A stretch of DNA of 64,000 nt. Origin: Balanoglossus misakiensis. Taxonomy: Eukaryota > Hemichordata. Position 1 is the stretch's first letter, and each line of letters opens with the position of its first letter. A program made the translations under genes and the position numbers. Below the pieces are notes generated by a model that searched no databases, was not told the DNA's origin, and saw nothing but the letters and a program-made list of their open reading frames with translations. Positions 10,074 to 24,230 of this stretch are shown here, one piece after another. The stretch lies in NCBI GenBank assembly GCA_040954595.2, contig CM082593.2, positions 11,284,001-11,348,000 of the forward strand, read 5' to 3'.

Positions 10074-11429
10074 CCCCCCCCCCCCCCCCGCATGTTTAAA
10101 GGTTTCTATAGAAAAGTATTGTTGAGGTTCACAAAACTTTGAAGAAGCTTTGCAACACTAACTTTGGCCAAAGATTTGAATGTTAAGGTTTCACAAACGT
10201 AGTTACAGCTGAGGTTCAACTAAGACTAGTATAAGAGGCTTCAGCACGCCAAGTCTTGTAGCAAGCTTCAACACAAAGCTTTTTGCAACATTGTTCAAAG
10301 CGTTGTCAAAGGTACTGCACAACCCTGGTGAAGTAGTGCTATATTTTCAATTAAATGGCTTAAGCCATTTGTCTCTCCAACCAGAATTGCACCAGTTAAA
10401 TACACACAGCTTGAAATTGTAAAATGTTGCAAAATCAAACGATCACATCCTTACACCTATTATTAGAACCAGAAGTTGAGTCAAAATTTTCCTACCTAGA
10501 AATTTTCTTTCCTATGAAGTTTTTTGCTTATTGGCATTCATATGGGAGCCTAGACCTATTCCAGCTGAGTTGCCAAAATGGCAATGTTGGACAATTCTTC
10601 TAATATGCATGATCAAAAATGGCCGCCAAATACCTTCTCTAAAATAAAACTTGGCCCTTTTTTCTCAAATTATGTGTAATATCTAAAATTTCAGGATTTG
10701 CATCCATATTGGTTATGTATTGCAAATATGGCAGTGTTTGGCAACTTTTCTATTTTGCATAATCAAAAATGGCCACCAATCACCACTAAAAGTGAAATTT
10801 TGCCATGTTTCCCAAAATGATGCGCAATATCGCGTATTTTCAGGATTAGCACATTCATATGGGTACCTTTAACAATACAACTGTGTTGCAAATTTGGCAG
10901 TGTTACCGTACTAATCATGAAGCAAGGAAGTGCAACCTCTGTATCCCAAATATATGTCTATCCCCACTGATAGGAGTCACAAAGAGCCAGCCCCTCTGCA
11001 TCATCCTGTTCCTCAATCTCACGATGGGAATCCTTTTCAGAATTCCGACCTCAAAACATCCAGGGATTCACCATCATTCACCACACCCTCGTCAGTATCC
11101 ACCATGTTTAGAGCCAATGCCTGAACATGTTGTCTCTTTATCTATGGATTGCGTTAAAGGCCAGTGGGAGTTTCATCTCCTTTTTTTGCAATTTTGACCA
11201 TTTTTATCTGGTGCATAATGCTAGAGTACATATCATCCATACAGGATGATGCATGTACAGTGATGGGAAATGTATCAATCCACTCCTGCACTAGATTTGC
11301 ATACAGTGCCATACCTTTTAGGGCTATTTTCTTGACCCCTTTGATAGTCTGCTGGCCAAAAGTGGCTGGCCAAAGTGGCCAGCAGAGACATTCTTCCAAT
11401 ACCCTTCATAGTGCCAACAGACAAGGCTT
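10074..11429. repeat. AT-rich repeat DNA outside the palindrome; no gene seen
   Basis: After the C-run the stretch holds decayed copies of units that recur elsewhere. 10330-10470 resembles 13740-13870. 10560-10790 carries two copies of a unit with ggcaatgttggacaa and aaaatggccgccaa, which is repeated as a tandem array at 37.8-38.6 kb. 11340-11390 contains a short palindromic cluster of ggccag and ctggcc. Confidence 0.6.
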
Positions 11430-12119
11430 GGATATACAACCTGTGTTGCTTGTAAGGCACACATCTCCAATTGGTACATTGGGCCAATTATACTGTACAT
11501 GTACAGCTAGGAAAAAAATATACTTCATCATAGTTTCCATGGTCAGCAGCTTCAATAACTTGTTGCCTTTTCTTACTGAACATTTAGACTTATAAAGAAG
11601 TATAACAAGAATAAAGTTGTCCAATTAGTGTTGGCAGGGGGGTGGGGGATGTGTTCTCCCATACAAAGGTGTATAGGTATGTAGTCTTTAAGAAAAACTT
11701 GGGGTAAATGACCAGAAAATTTGACTTATAATACAAATAGGTCGGGTTTTGGGCATTTACACGTGTTGATGTTATCGACTGGGGCGACAGACTACCATCC
11801 GAAAAAATTTCAAGTACCCCCCCCCCCCCCCCTCGGGTGCCGGCCAGTGGGATGGAGGTGATAGAAAGTGTTGTAGATACAATAGAGGCCTACAACCTGA
11901 AAACCTTCTGGCTTTAACCGAGGACTTGCCATTAAAGATACCTGTAGGCCCCTATATGCTGCTCCCACATACACTCCCAGTCCTAAACCTTGCATCTGAT
12001 TTGTGGTGCAGATGAAGAATTAAGATTGGCTTGACAATTAGCACACTTAATTGCCTGTTATGAGATATAATACATACAATCATGGGACAAGAATGGCAAA
12101 AGTCAAATTATCCAGCAGG

Positions 12120-12360
12120 TGTTTGAATTATGCAAATTAGAGCAGTTGTCTAATATTGCCATGTCAACCATGTTGAAATTGTTTTAGGTACCCATATTAA
12201 TGGAAACCCTGCAAATTCGATATTACACACCATTTAAAACAAATATGGGAAATTAACATGTTAGAGAAATTTGGCGGCCATTTTGGATTATGCAAATTAG
12301 AACAGTTGTCTAATATTGCCATGTCAACCATGTTGAAATTGTTTTAGGTACCCAGGAGAG
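12120..12360. repeat. Two tandem units of the 'atgcaaattaga' repeat
   Basis: Two copies of a unit containing atgcaaattagaacagttg, a microsatellite-free spacer and aaattgttttaggtaccca. In the right arm the same unit is expanded to about five copies. Confidence 0.7.
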
Positions 12361-12881
12361 TTGAATGAAAATGCCATTTGCAATGCAGTTGTCTTGTATT
12401 GGGTGCCCATATTAAGGCATTCTTGAAAACGAAACATTATTCATCATTTTGACGCAAACAGAAAAGGTGTTCAAATGCAAATTAGAAGAGTTGCCCAACC
12501 CTGCCATATTTGCAATACAGTTGTAGTGACTGTCAACTCGACTACAGACAGTCTCGATGAACACAAGACATGATCCCAATTTGCAAGCTGAGTTGAAACT
12601 GACTGCTGCAGTAACTTAGCTGTGGGAATGTCTTGTGTGATTTAAAACAATGATGACCAAATTTAACACAGTTTCTCTGAGGTAACCATTTAGCTTTCGT
12701 GAATAAGTTTGTTTAAGAATCCTTTATTCTACCCAAGGAACAAATTTCCTTAGAATTTCACAACTGAGACACAGTTTACAGATATACAAAAAGTGCGTAC
12801 TACAAACATAAGAAATTGTTTGCATTTTTTTTTCTGATGGCAATGCATTTGACTGTAAACAGACATTGACGTCCTTTAGTA

Positions 12882-13706
12882 AGGGACTGTTCAGTTTTGG
12901 TGGAGGGGGGGGGGCAAAAGTTTGTGTCATTGGTTTTCAAAATCAGGCCGACACCTCCTTCAACCAGGACCAAAAAAATGATGACCCCCCCCCCTTTGAC
13001 AGGACCAAAATATGATGACCCTCCTCCCACCCCGAAAACATTTGCCATCCGTATCTTATGTACACTGACTGTATGCAATAAAGGTAAAGGGTCTCCTCAC
13101 ACCTCAATTCTAAATTTCTTAAAGAAATGTATAATTTGAAGTGTATAATAGTATAGCGTTGCAATAAAGAAGGTCTATGGATAAATTAAAAGGACACGTC
13201 AATACAATAGTTGGTAGAATTGGTAAAACAAGAAAAGTTGAAGGGGTGGGTGTACGTAGGACAATTTTGTAAAATACAATTAATGCATTTTAATGAACTC
13301 AAAGGCAAATTAACTTAATGTTGGGGAGGACAAATTTGACTTTTGCCACTCAAAGTTAACATCAGTGGGGGTGGGATGGCAAGTATTCTGCCCTGGTACA
13401 CTATATGTGGCGAAGAAATAAGGGGATGGGTGTGGGAGGGGATGTCCCCCTTCCACATAAGAAAACTTTGTAAAATATGTAGCTCAAAGTTGCATTTTAA
13501 TGAAGTCAAAAGCAAATTATCTCAATGTTTGAAAGGACCAATTTTACTGTTGCCACTACACTCAAAGTTAGCATCGATGGGTACATGTATATGACCTCCC
13601 CCCTAAACGTTTGAAAAAAAGATGACTCCCTCTTTTGGATTTCAAAATTTAAGTGACCCCCTGGATTTTGCCAGCCTCCCCCCACCGTAAAAACTGAATG
13701 GTCCCT
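12882..13706. mobile_element. MITE-like insertion private to the left arm
   Basis: Ends are inverted repeats of about 25-28 bases: it begins agggactgttcagttttgg and ends with the complement of agggaccattcagttttta, both followed inward by G-runs. The right arm at about 29805 has the uninterrupted site (tcagttagtagtgctatttt), so this is an insertion after the arms formed. Flanks suggest a short TA-type target duplication, not certain. Internal sequence has no transposase. Confidence 0.75.
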
Positions 13707-14849
13707 AAGCGCTATTTTGTCAGTGAAATGGCTCCATTATTATCCCTCCAACTATAGTTGAAACGGAGTTAAATATGTACAGCTTGAAATCATAAAATGT
13801 TGCAAAATTGAACCAAGAGTTTGGTCAATGATCAAGTTCTTACAGCTATTACTAGAACCATACAGTCTCAGCGAACAAGAGACATTGGTCCGATTTGCAA
13901 GCCGAGTTGGAACTGACTTTGCCTGCACACAGATGTGCCAATTTCAGCGAATCTTATCGTATTTAAAAATGAATATGGAGAATTGTTATCTGTGTTCCTA
14001 TTGCTAGCCTACATACATGTAGCTGTTGTCATTCTAGTGTTTTTTTTCTGTATACCAAAATTGCCACACTGTTTGGGATACTTTTATCAAATGTTATGTG
14101 ATACTATATCAGCCTGTTTTGGGGATCTTGACAATGACATATATTAGACTTTTCATACACAGCATGAGGTAGAATTTCAGAAACGATTAGGTAATAAGAC
14201 TGCATATCTCATAGGAAATAATCACTTTAGAAGTATTACGATAAAAAAAATCATTTCACTCTTATTGGGAGCATACATTTGTAAAACATACATACAGACA
14301 TGAATACAGACATAGAGAGATCAAGGTGTATACGATTTTCAGTGGGGGAGGGGGTCCTCCTCAATTGCAAACAACTATGTAATGGTAATTTCCCTTTTAT
14401 AATAACAATTTTTGAGGTATAAGGAAAAAATATCAAACAAAATAAACAAAAAAACAAATTCAGCTATGATTTGATTCAATTATCATTCTAAAGAAGCACA
14501 TATCATTAACTCACAACTAAACTTTTACAGTGATCAACCATGCACTTTCTGAGAATTGTTTTTATGCCCCGAAAATACAATTTTTTTCATTTTCAGAACA
14601 TTTATGATATATCACAGTAAAAAAATCCCCTGGAAACTGCAAAACAAAAAATTGCAAAGCAATCAAACAAAAATGGCAAAAATTGTCCACAAAAACTATA
14701 TTGACACTTCCATCATAGGATTTGTTAAAATGTCGTGATAACACACCTAGGAACCTGCAAACCAAATTTCAAAGAACTGTGAGTAGAGGTTTTTGAGTAT
14801 TTGACCAAAATCACCCCAAAAATATACTTCAAACCAGATATTAACTGAA

Positions 14850-17178
14850 TATGCTCACGTGCAGTACTGTGATTGGTTGACAGAATAACAAGATTAGAAA
14901 AACCAGTGTTAAACCAATTTGGTTTATAGTGTATATGGTGTAAGGGTTGTGTGTTGCACCATTGTGAAATGTAAACATGTTTGTGGAATTGTTGCCTTGT
15001 CAATTTTTGTAAGGGGTTATGAGTCATGTACCCCATCCTGAACTGCATAAAAAGATAAGTCTATGGAATTCTAAAACTCGTTGATCAAAAATGGCAAGAA
15101 ATATACCAAAAAGTATGAATATTTCACCAGATTTCAACAAATCTGATTTCTGTTCATGCCTAAGAACCTCTTTAACAACTTTCAATAAGGAAGACATTTT
15201 GGCAAACAACAGGTAATTCAGACAAATCTGACTGATATCACATATATGAATTCCCATTCAAAGTTTCCAATCAATTGGACTTGTGGTTTTACTGAAGACT
15301 ATTTGGCCAAACCCTGCAGAATTCCCAAAAAATACAATTATGCAAATTTCTTTACAATTTGATCATATCTGACTGAGATCACCCCTAGAAACCGAAATAC
15401 AAAGTATCAAAACAATTGCACTTACAGTTTCACGGGATTTGATTTTTTGACAAAAACAGGAAATATTGCCCAAAAATGCATTTTTGCAAATTTCACCACC
15501 GTTTGCACAAATGTGATTCAGGTAAGCCCTATGAACCTCCATACCAAGTTTCCAATCAATTGGACATGTAATTTCAGAGAAGAATTTTTTTTAACAAAAC
15601 TGCAGAAAATTCCCCCAAAAATTCATAAAAAATAGCAAACGCCAGATACTGACTCCACCTGAACAAAATAATACGAGGTCTTCCCATAGTTCTTGCACAC
15701 CAATGCACGCCAATTTTTAACTGAATCTGATCCGCTGTTATTAAGTTTTTCAATTTTGACTATTTGAACATTTTTCCAGTTAATACCAGTATGCATTTTT
15801 TCGCAATAACAATTTCTATGTACACACTAAATATCAGTAGTTTCAAGTTTTTGATGTTGATGGACATACACATACATACATCAATACATTTAGACGAAAC
15901 TGATCCATTCGCAAAATACATAATTCTGTATGAGGCACACATACAGACATACATAGACGACGGACACCAACTTATGCTATAAGCTGACATTGATATACAT
16001 GTTAGCCAAAAACCAAAATCAACCTCAAAATAGACATTAAAATATATTGCACCACCATGAGAAGACAAATTCATTTTTCGCCAAATTTTCTGGGGCGTCA
16101 TTTGATATAGCATGGCATATTGTCAAAGTACGTAGTCTCTGTGATAAGATTCCATACACACAAAATGGTAACCTTGGAAGTCCAGCTGACGTAGTTATGC
16201 AATGGCGCCTCGTGTATTCCGTCGCCAAAAAATCATCGTAAAATTGATAGTCGGGGTCACAATTCAAGACGACTTTCTCTAAATTCTTTATGAATGGATT
16301 AAATCGAAATCGAAATGTTGACGTATGACGTACGGAATGAGATCTGAACAGACATTCAATGTTATCATTCTCGCTCGATCACATATTGGGTAAGCCATCT
16401 AGCAATCGCTATATAGTATTGGCGATAACAGACTGTCTATAAACTCACAAAACGGATTTTACTGTTGAGTGTGATCAACCGCCACGTTATTTTTCTCTGA
16501 ACAATAGACAAATAGAAAGCCTGGTGACATTTTGAGATTGACTGCGTGAGGACCACAATATGCGTGAATCATTTACGGTTTGTCTTGATGAATGGGTCAC
16601 GTCATAGTCATAACGCGGATTCGGCTGCACGCCAACTATCCGCCATATTGTCTCCACTAACTTACTCGTAAGTAGTTTCAAACTTCATTTGAAAAGAGTA
16701 TTCGTCTGACGGTCCTGTAGATTAACAATTTACGCTCGATGAAGCAACTAAACAACGTTAGCTTCCTTGTGGATTCACGTAGGGAAGTTATTCGTAACGA
16801 CGGGTACAGCGTCTGAGCATGGACAGAACCACGGCAATATCGCCAGGAATGTCTCATTTCACAGCGCCCTCAAACAGTCGATCTCCTCAAACTATCGTTT
16901 CCACTGGTCATATATGCGGCATTAACGAAAGCTGACATAGACAACCATGTAATAGAAAAATTAAAACTTAAATAACTTCATTAATATCAAAGCCACACGC
17001 ACCAAAACCTTTTCAGTTCTTGCCATATGATATCTGAACCTGTGTACTAAATTTGGTTGAAATCGGTTCAGCGGTTCTTGAGATATCGGGTATACAGACA
17101 GACACACACACACATACATACATACACACACACAGACATCGCTAAACCATAAGCTCACGTGATTTTCACGTGAGCTAA
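14850..17178. mobile_element. 2.3-kb insertion with GCTCACGTG ends, private to the left arm
   Basis: The right arm runs straight from the homologue of about 14830 to that of about 17180 (36060-36110), so 2.3 kb is extra here. The left edge has gctcacgtg (14854), the right edge a small palindrome ending cacgtgagc (17176). Inside are degenerate repeats of the 'gcaaatttcaccaaa' kind and a short CA/CATA run at 17100-17140. No transposase or RT motif was recognised. Confidence 0.55.
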
Positions 17179-17939
17179 AAATGAAAAAAAATCCATGAGG
17201 TCTCAAAATGAATACACACCAATTTCTAAAGCAATTTGACCAGTTTCCACCAATTTCACATTGGTCCCAGTGGTAGATAGACATATACGAAATGGGAACC
17301 AAAGAATAAAACACATTTCAAAGATTTAACACATCTTTTTCCTCAAGAGTGTTTTTCAAATCTTCTCCACATCCTTCAAAATCGCCACCATAAAGCCATA
17401 TTACTTGAAGTGCTTATGTTTGTCATATCTAGGTGATGCATACCACTATAGATGTGTACCCTTTGTATAGAGGCAGATTAAACAGGTGTGGTACCTGTTA
17501 AATATCTGACTTCTTTAAATTACAGCCACAATCGTCAGTCAACAAGATGTTCATGTAGATGTATACCTAGCAGTAAGCTTATTTAGATTGACAAATCTTA
17601 GATGAAAATAATGAAAAAGTGGCACAACCCTTAGGGCTTTAACTAGCAGCTTTATGCCAGATGAGTTCGAGTCTAACGATGTAATGTTGACATTAAGGTT
17701 TCATTGAAATAACTTGGGAACCTCTCTACTATTTGAAGAACCAAAGCTGTGAAAAACTTCCTTCTTTCCCTGAGTTTTTTATGAATATGTTCTAATCTGG
17801 GACAACAATTTGTTGCCAAGTGTCTTGACCCCTTTACCAAATGTCAGGGACCGGATTTTTTTCAGCAAAATTTCAAATAACCTTGGCTGATTTTTTACCT
17901 ACTTTCACATATTGGGTAGCATGAAACAAAGTATGGCTT

Positions 17940-19140
17940 CCAGAAGGGTTATAGATACAGTGTTTTGTAATAACAAGAATTAACATGAAACTATAATTTC
18001 ATGGTTAATTTAGGACCGCCTTAATCTATGGTAATGTCATTAAATATTTGCATATCTAATTGTAGGCTATCCAGTGGAGGGAGAAACCTAAACATGGACA
18101 ACATTGGGGTCAAAATTGTTTGACAGAACTTTGGGTGACTTTGGGTAAACCTTGACCAACATTACTATATCTTGGCATCCAGAGCAGATGCAACCTTGAC
18201 ACTTGGAGTGATGGAAATGCATAATGGAGTATTATGTCTCAGCTAGTCACAGTGCTTTTGCTGTGTTTTATGTCTTTTATTCAGCCAAATTAGATGTTTT
18301 TTATTACACATTGGCTGTGTTTGCCAGTACTTTTTAGCTGGTCACACTGCCTTAAGACAATGTATTCTCAAAATACCATGCAATCATTATGAAGCATATA
18401 CAGCAGACAAAGTTATGGTATGACTGAACTTGCCCTTCTTTGTGACTAAAGCATGACCGGCCTGTCTTAGGTGGCCCCTACCTAGGGGCTTTACCCGTCA
18501 TTGGCTCACAGTCTGAGAAATCAGCTCTGCAGGGAAGTTAACGATGTAACCCACCATTAAAGCTTGGATTTCCGCTTTTTGTATCTGATGCCTGGCTGAG
18601 GCCTTCTTAGGATCTACCCAACGCTGAGTAGGCTATCCCGTCATTGGCACACAGTCTCAGGGAGGGAGTCCAAAGTTCAGTATACCAGCAAAGCCTTTAT
18701 ATTGTCCATTCTTTTTAAGAGAAGGCTGGCTGCTGTAGAAAAATGTTGATCTCAAATGTATCATGTCCAAAAAAAGGCAGACTTCCAGCCCTATTGGTTA
18801 GGCTGGCATTAGGTATGTACATAATTAATGAGGCAAGACATAATATTCCATTACATAGTTCCATAACTCCAAGTGTCAAGGATGTATCTGTGCCGGATGC
18901 CAAGATATAGGAATGTAGGTCAAAGTTTACCCAAGATCACCCAAAAGTTTGTCAAAAGATTTTGACCCCAGAGTTGTCCATGTCCAGGTTACCACATCCA
19001 CTAGAATAAGATATGCACATATTTAATGAGGTTACCATAGCTCAAGGGGGTCTTTAATTAACCATCAACATTTAGTTTCATATTAATGCATGTTAATATA
19101 ATACACTGTATCTATAACCCTACTGGTAAGCCTAGAATTA
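17940..19140. repeat. Nested palindrome inside the left arm
   Basis: 17949-18235 and 18830-19125 are reverse complements of each other (shared words include ccttgacacttggagtgatgg and its complement). The roughly 600 bases between them include gacgggtaaagcccctaggt-like blocks that also occur in the right arm. So the arm is itself built from an inverted pair. Confidence 0.8.
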
Positions 19141-19539
19141 GGTACATGCGAAAGTTTTTGACAAGATAGATAAGTTGTAAAATATGTACATGAACCTGAC
19201 AATTGACTTAAAATAACATAAGGCAGACTTGATACTTATCGGAGATAGATACTAATAACAACAGTGATGTTAATTACACCGGGAATGTTTGTCTTATTAT
19301 AGCTACATGTAAAAGACTGCTTGAGGTAATGTAATTAAAGTGACCACTTGCGATTCACCTTCAAAGTGCTATGCAAGTACATTGTTTTTCCAATGATTGG
19401 ACAAAGGATATTCATAATGTGTAATTAAGGCTGGATAGCATTTTCAATGTAATAAGCCCTGCCTTCACTATAATCTTACGCCAAATCAACATTGTTCAAT
19501 TTATGTTAATAATTTCACTAAGGGATACTTGTTACATCA

Positions 19540-19660
19540 AATTTCCCAGCAAGGGGTGTCAGATTATTGGGCAAGTGGCATGCATGACACTAGACGATAC
19601 TTTTGGAAGCAAAGCGGACAGAACACGGCTGGATATAGACTAGGTAATTCTGAATGTGAC
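19540..19660. repeat. Dispersed repeat 'ggaagcaaagcggacagaac'
   Basis: About 110 bases also present at 33595-33720 (inverted, the matching arm) and at 50630-50760 in the SVEP1-like gene, next to an exon end. Three copies in 64 kb mark it as a mobile or dispersed repeat. Confidence 0.7.
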
Positions 19661-20989
19661 CATGAACTGTACCACAGACTCTGTATTGTATGTTTCTGAA
19701 GAATCCCATTTAACCCAGACATCAACATACTTCAACCTTGTAAGAAGTAGAACATACATGATTTACTAGTAAATATTTGCTAGGTTATTACACACTTTGG
19801 ATTACACAAAAATAGGTGTGTACACCGCTGTGACATTGCCAAGCAGATATGACCTACCAGGTAACCTAATACAATTTCACAGGAATCGGAGTATTTTCAG
19901 TGAAAACAACATTTCTTCAACAATGACAAAAACTGCCTCAACCACAAAAATTCAGATATCAACAAATCCAACAATATCTCACTTCAATCACCACAAGGAA
20001 CATGCCTACCAAAATTGAAAGCAATTTGACATGCGGTTTCAAAGAATACAAATTGCAAAAATTGCCTCAAGACCACAAATATGCAAATTTCACCAAAATG
20101 ATATACAACATTACTTGGGTTACCTCATGGAACAAGCAAACCAAAATTTAAATGCAACCTGACCTGACATGGAGTTTCAGAGAAAATGATTTTTGACCAA
20201 AAATGACAAAATTATATTTCCCAAAAATTACAAATTTTGCCACAATTTAAACAATACTAACAAAGATTACCTATAGGAAATAGCATACTAAATTCTAGAC
20301 ACAATTCACGATATTAGCTGAAAGTATATCAGGCGTGACATAAGCTACATGCATACAAATGTTCAAAGCAATCTGACCAGTTGTTGAGTTTCTGAGTTTT
20401 GATCAATTTCACATTGCTCCAGGTAATTAGCATATTTCATTTGAACAGGCGTGCCTGCATCTAAAAACCCAATATCAAGACTTACCACACAGACTCTGTA
20501 TTGTATGTTTCTGGAGTAATCAAATAAAACCAATCATGAAAATACTTCAACCTTCTTAATATGAACAAAATCCTATTTACAGGCTGGCCTACATCTACAC
20601 ACCAAATATCAAGGGGATACGCGAAGGGGTTTTCAAGTTTTTGATGTGGACAGACATACATACATCCATACATACTACATACACACATACAGAGGCAACT
20701 GACTGGTCAGAAGGCATGAGCAAAAATGCAGGAAATCAATGTTGTGACACTGGTAGTAGGCCTTAATGTATACAATATCAAGACAGTTTATTTAACATGA
20801 AGTTTGATATGTTCATAATCATTCAGAGCTAAGCATATTTTGAAATTGTAAAATTAATATCAATCACATGAAAACTGACAGCATGCTTTCATTTGGGAAT
20901 TTAGGTATTGTAATTAACACTAACAGTCATGAAACTATTGAATCGTCAATAAAATCATACAGTAGAAATTAATGGGTTTTCTATTTATA

Positions 20990-21700
20990 TGCGATGTGAA
21001 AATGCAACTTGTGGTCCTTCGGCCAGTAAGAGGCATCAGATAATATTGTAAGACCCAGTTGCCCAATTGATTAGACCTACATGTATGCGCTGTGTGAAGC
21101 GCAAGTTATGGCAACTGAATTCACAGGACACTGAAGAAAGTGGAATCACTCAAGGTACATATGTATACATGTAGGCTAACAATCACAACACAGAGAATAG
21201 TTCTCCATATTCATTTTTAATACGATAAGATTCACTGAATTGGCGCATCCATGGGCAGGCAAGGTTAGTTCCAACTCAGTTTGCAAATCAGGCCCATGTA
21301 TCTTGTTCCCTGAGACTGCTTCTAATAATAGCTGTAAGAACATATTAATCGTTGACCGAATGGTTGGTTCAATTTTGCGACATTTTATGATTTCAAGCTG
21401 TGCAATATTTGCAACTCAGTTTCAACTTTGGTTGGAGGGATGATGATGAAGCAATTTCACTGACAAAATAGCACTACTAACTGACGTCAATATTTGTTCA
21501 AAGTTAAATGCATTGCCATCAGAAAAATGTATACGAAAAGTTTCGTATGTGAATAATAACACTTTTTCGCATAACTGCAAACCCTGTCACAGTTGTGAAA
21601 TTCTAAGAAAATTCATTCATTAGGTAGAATTCGTGCTTTATGAATTCTTAAACAAACTTAGTCATGAAACCTAAATGGTTACCTTACACATGTGGAGGCT
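20990..21700. repeat. Inner inverted partner of 12660-14150
   Basis: Reverse complement of the left arm's own outer part (blocks with gttggagggatgatgatgaa, aaatgcattgccatcag, cttaaacaaactt), and of 29600-30300 in the other arm. It shows the second level of inverted nesting within one arm. Confidence 0.75.
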
Positions 21701-23078
21701 CGACTTCTGTGATATGATACTCTTTAATTAATGTGTATGTGATTCCATACAAATCCATATGATTACCTGAACATACAAAATAAATTAAAAATAAATACAT
21801 AAATTAAAAATAAATAAGTATCTCATACATATGCATAAGTGCTTGTGAGAAATATATCATATATCTAAATAAACCTGTCATTTATTGACCTCATTTTCCC
21901 AGTAAACCAAAGGACTAAATTGCACTTTAATATTACAGCTTCATTTCAATGCAACAGGTACACTACATCATAAGGGAACAAATATGCCAGCTCAACATTT
22001 ATATAAACAGTGTCAAAATATAAGTGGCTACAAAAGCTTGTGTCCCTTCAATCCATTCTCCCACTCAGGTCAAACGTGTTACATATTAAAATTGCAATGT
22101 GCATAATATACAATTAGTCTTTTGTAAATTCAGACTGAGAAAATATGACTGATAAACATTATCTGGCACATGTTGGTGAATGGCTGGCGTTGATGTTGTG
22201 GGTTGAAATCCGAACTATGATTATCGCGGGTACAAATCACATTTATTTTCTCAGAGACAACACGTTTGCAACTTCGGGACAGAAAGGTGAAAACGAACGT
22301 CATTAGTTCTTGGGAAAAAACTCTGAAATCAATTTCATTGAGGTCAAATGTGTTCCAAAGGCAAACCGTTTCTGGTAAACAAATCAATGGCAAATAGTTA
22401 CTTCGGCGACTTACCAATCAATCAACATGGCTGCCAAATCGTTGGATATCCCGGTTTCATCTCGCGATCATTCTATCTTCCGATATAGCGTTGCTTGGTT
22501 AAATTCGTCTCTTCTTTGCCGACATAGTCGGGCGACAGCGGTCCAGAAGCATATACAGCGACGCCATCTTGTTTACAATGTGAAGTATCAACTGCGCATG
22601 CTCAATGGTTGTTGATTGGAAAGTGGGCAGAGCCTGCAAGATCCAGGGTTCGCTTGACCGGCCAAACGCGGTTATTCTCCCTGGACCAAATCATTTAAGC
22701 GTCAGGCGTAATACATCACATAATTGACTGGAAAACTAAACAGTCTTCCACCTATATATCAACACAGTTTATTAAACCAGCACCCGCGCAAATATTCACA
22801 AGTATATGATTAAAATTGATGAAATCATTAATCGCACGGTTACAGCTGTCATAGTTTCTAATAATAATATTCACTGGTAGCGCTGACATACCATGTTGAA
22901 ACTTGTCGCGGAAAACAAGATAATTGATCTTACGGTGTCATTTGTTTTTAAAAAGTGCTTAATAACTATTGATCCCATTGATATATTTTTTCTATATTTA
23001 TATATTTTTCGCTAATTTTGACTGCTTGGGCTACTAATAGCATGGTGATCACAATGGATTTACCACCTCCCAGCTGCG

Positions 23079-23088
23079 TTATAAAAGA
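23079..23088 (+). promoter_or_regulatory. TATA box of a candidate gene
   Basis: gttataaaag lies about 55 bases before the ATG at 23139, a fitting distance for a TATA-driven start with a short leader. Seen directly; function inferred. Confidence 0.5.
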
Positions 23089-23138
23089 ATGCCTATTCTG
23101 TGGACACTAGCCTCATCGAAGACCGAACGTGTTCATCG

Positions 23139-23237
23139 ATGTTTCCATTCATGACGAACTCCAATGCAGGCGTCGCAGTCATTCTGGCTTTCACGCTGTG
23201 GGCACCTCTGGTGACAGCAATTCCCAACAAGTTGCGG
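23139..23237 (+). CDS. Signal-peptide exon of a candidate secreted protein
   Basis: Thirty-three codons from ATG to a consensus donor (gcgg|gtaagt), phase 0. The peptide has a polar start, a hydrophobic core (AGVAVILAFTLWAPLV) and a likely cleavage site after VTA, the form of a secretion signal. TATA box and donor fit a true first exon. It is followed by an in-phase exon at 23465 and, further on, by pentraxin-like exons on the same strand, so it may start a secreted pentraxin-type gene. Intermediate exons needed for a whole pentraxin fold are not seen. Confidence 0.5.
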
Positions 23238-23464
23238 GTAAGTAATCACACAACCTATATGAGTGAAAGTTTCTTGTCATTTTCGCAACGTCAAGGTTGA
23301 TATTCTCTTCTTGGATCGAAAATGTGTGACACAACAAATGAATCTGCGTGGCAGGGTCGGCTGTGTCTTTTGCTTCGAGGCATAGTCGTCAGACACACAT
23401 CCCTAACACGCGAAGCCAGCTTATCCTTTGATCAAATGGCAGCGCTATTCTAAATATTTTACAG

Positions 23465-23537
23465 CATGCCCTAAAGGACAAACACGTGCCGCTGGAAGAG
23501 GCCAACACTCAGCAGAGACGGCAAGATGTTAACGGAG
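23465..23537 (+). CDS. Second exon of the candidate secreted protein
   Basis: Follows a good acceptor (aatattttacag) and ends at a consensus donor (gag|gtgagc). Reads HALKDKHVPLEEANTQQRRQ then DVNG, 24 codons plus one base, so phase 0 in and phase 1 out. Highly polar, compatible with a short linker or propeptide after the signal sequence. No domain recognised. Confidence 0.45.
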
Positions 23538-24082
23538 GTGAGCCCCAACAATAAATTAATATTGTTCCTTTTATTTAGAAAACGCCGCATAATTAGCCAA
23601 CCAATCATGGTTATGAGAAACCTCCAAAATACAATGTATCGATATTTACTGCATCTGTTCATACTTCGCCCGCGCTTTAAAAACCCTATAGCTGCTAAAA
23701 TTGGCATATTTTTTTCCAGAGTAAAATACTTCATATGTATATTCCCTATTCCCTAAAATCTTCACTCGTGACCATTGAGCCATATTACTTGTATTTGCAT
23801 TGGTTTGTCATAACTTGGCGTCGCATTTCACGATAGCTGCTTAGCTGCTATTGTTTGTATGAAGGCTGATTAAATCGGTGAGGCACCGTTTTAATACATA
23901 GCATGTTCCAATTGCAACATGCAGTCACAATCGGGCATCGATAAGATGTTTATGTATACCTATCAGTAAGCTTATTTTGATGAACCAATTTAAGTTGGAA
24001 AATAAAATCATGAAAATAATGCTAAAAGTGGCAGCTTTGGAGGCTTTAAACTACAGTTCTCCCAAATTGTCTTGACTAAATG

Positions 24083-24230
24083 ACATACATGTGGTCAAAA
24101 GTTCTGACTGCAGAAGAGGTTGCAGCTGTGGCGGGGGACTGTTCAATTGGAGGAAATATATTTACATGGAATAAAGACAATATTGAAATGGCAGCAGAAA
24201 TAGTTCCTACTGAAAAGAATGCTATCTGCA
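24083..24230 (+). pseudogene. Pentraxin-like C-terminal exon, 5' end replaced by repeat DNA
   Basis: Reads MWSKVLTAEEVAAVAG, then DCSIGGNIFTW and EIVPTEKNAIC, the pattern of the last part of a pentraxin domain (MWxxVLxxxEIxxxxxxC...GNxxxW). It ends at a donor (ctgca|gtgagt), phase 1. Upstream, a TAA lies in frame directly before the motif and the preceding 300 bases match a repeat also found at 17.4-17.8 kb. So the exon start appears to have been overwritten. A matching terminal exon lies at 25265. Confidence 0.55.

Larger units (their letters stand above)
11430..22606 (+). repeat. Left arm of a giant inverted repeat
   Basis: Read as reverse complement, this arm matches 28901-39223 in order. 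Checked anchors: 11440-11850 with 38830-39225; 12080-12360 with 37880-38610; 17940-19140 with 34150-35330; 18470-18800 with 34490-34860; 21590-21720 with 29600-29690; 22430-22606 with 28901-29090. Identity looks roughly 85-90 percent by eye, with indels. No protein-coding gene is visible. It carries two private insertions (12882-13706 and about 14850-17178) absent from the other arm. Confidence 0.85.
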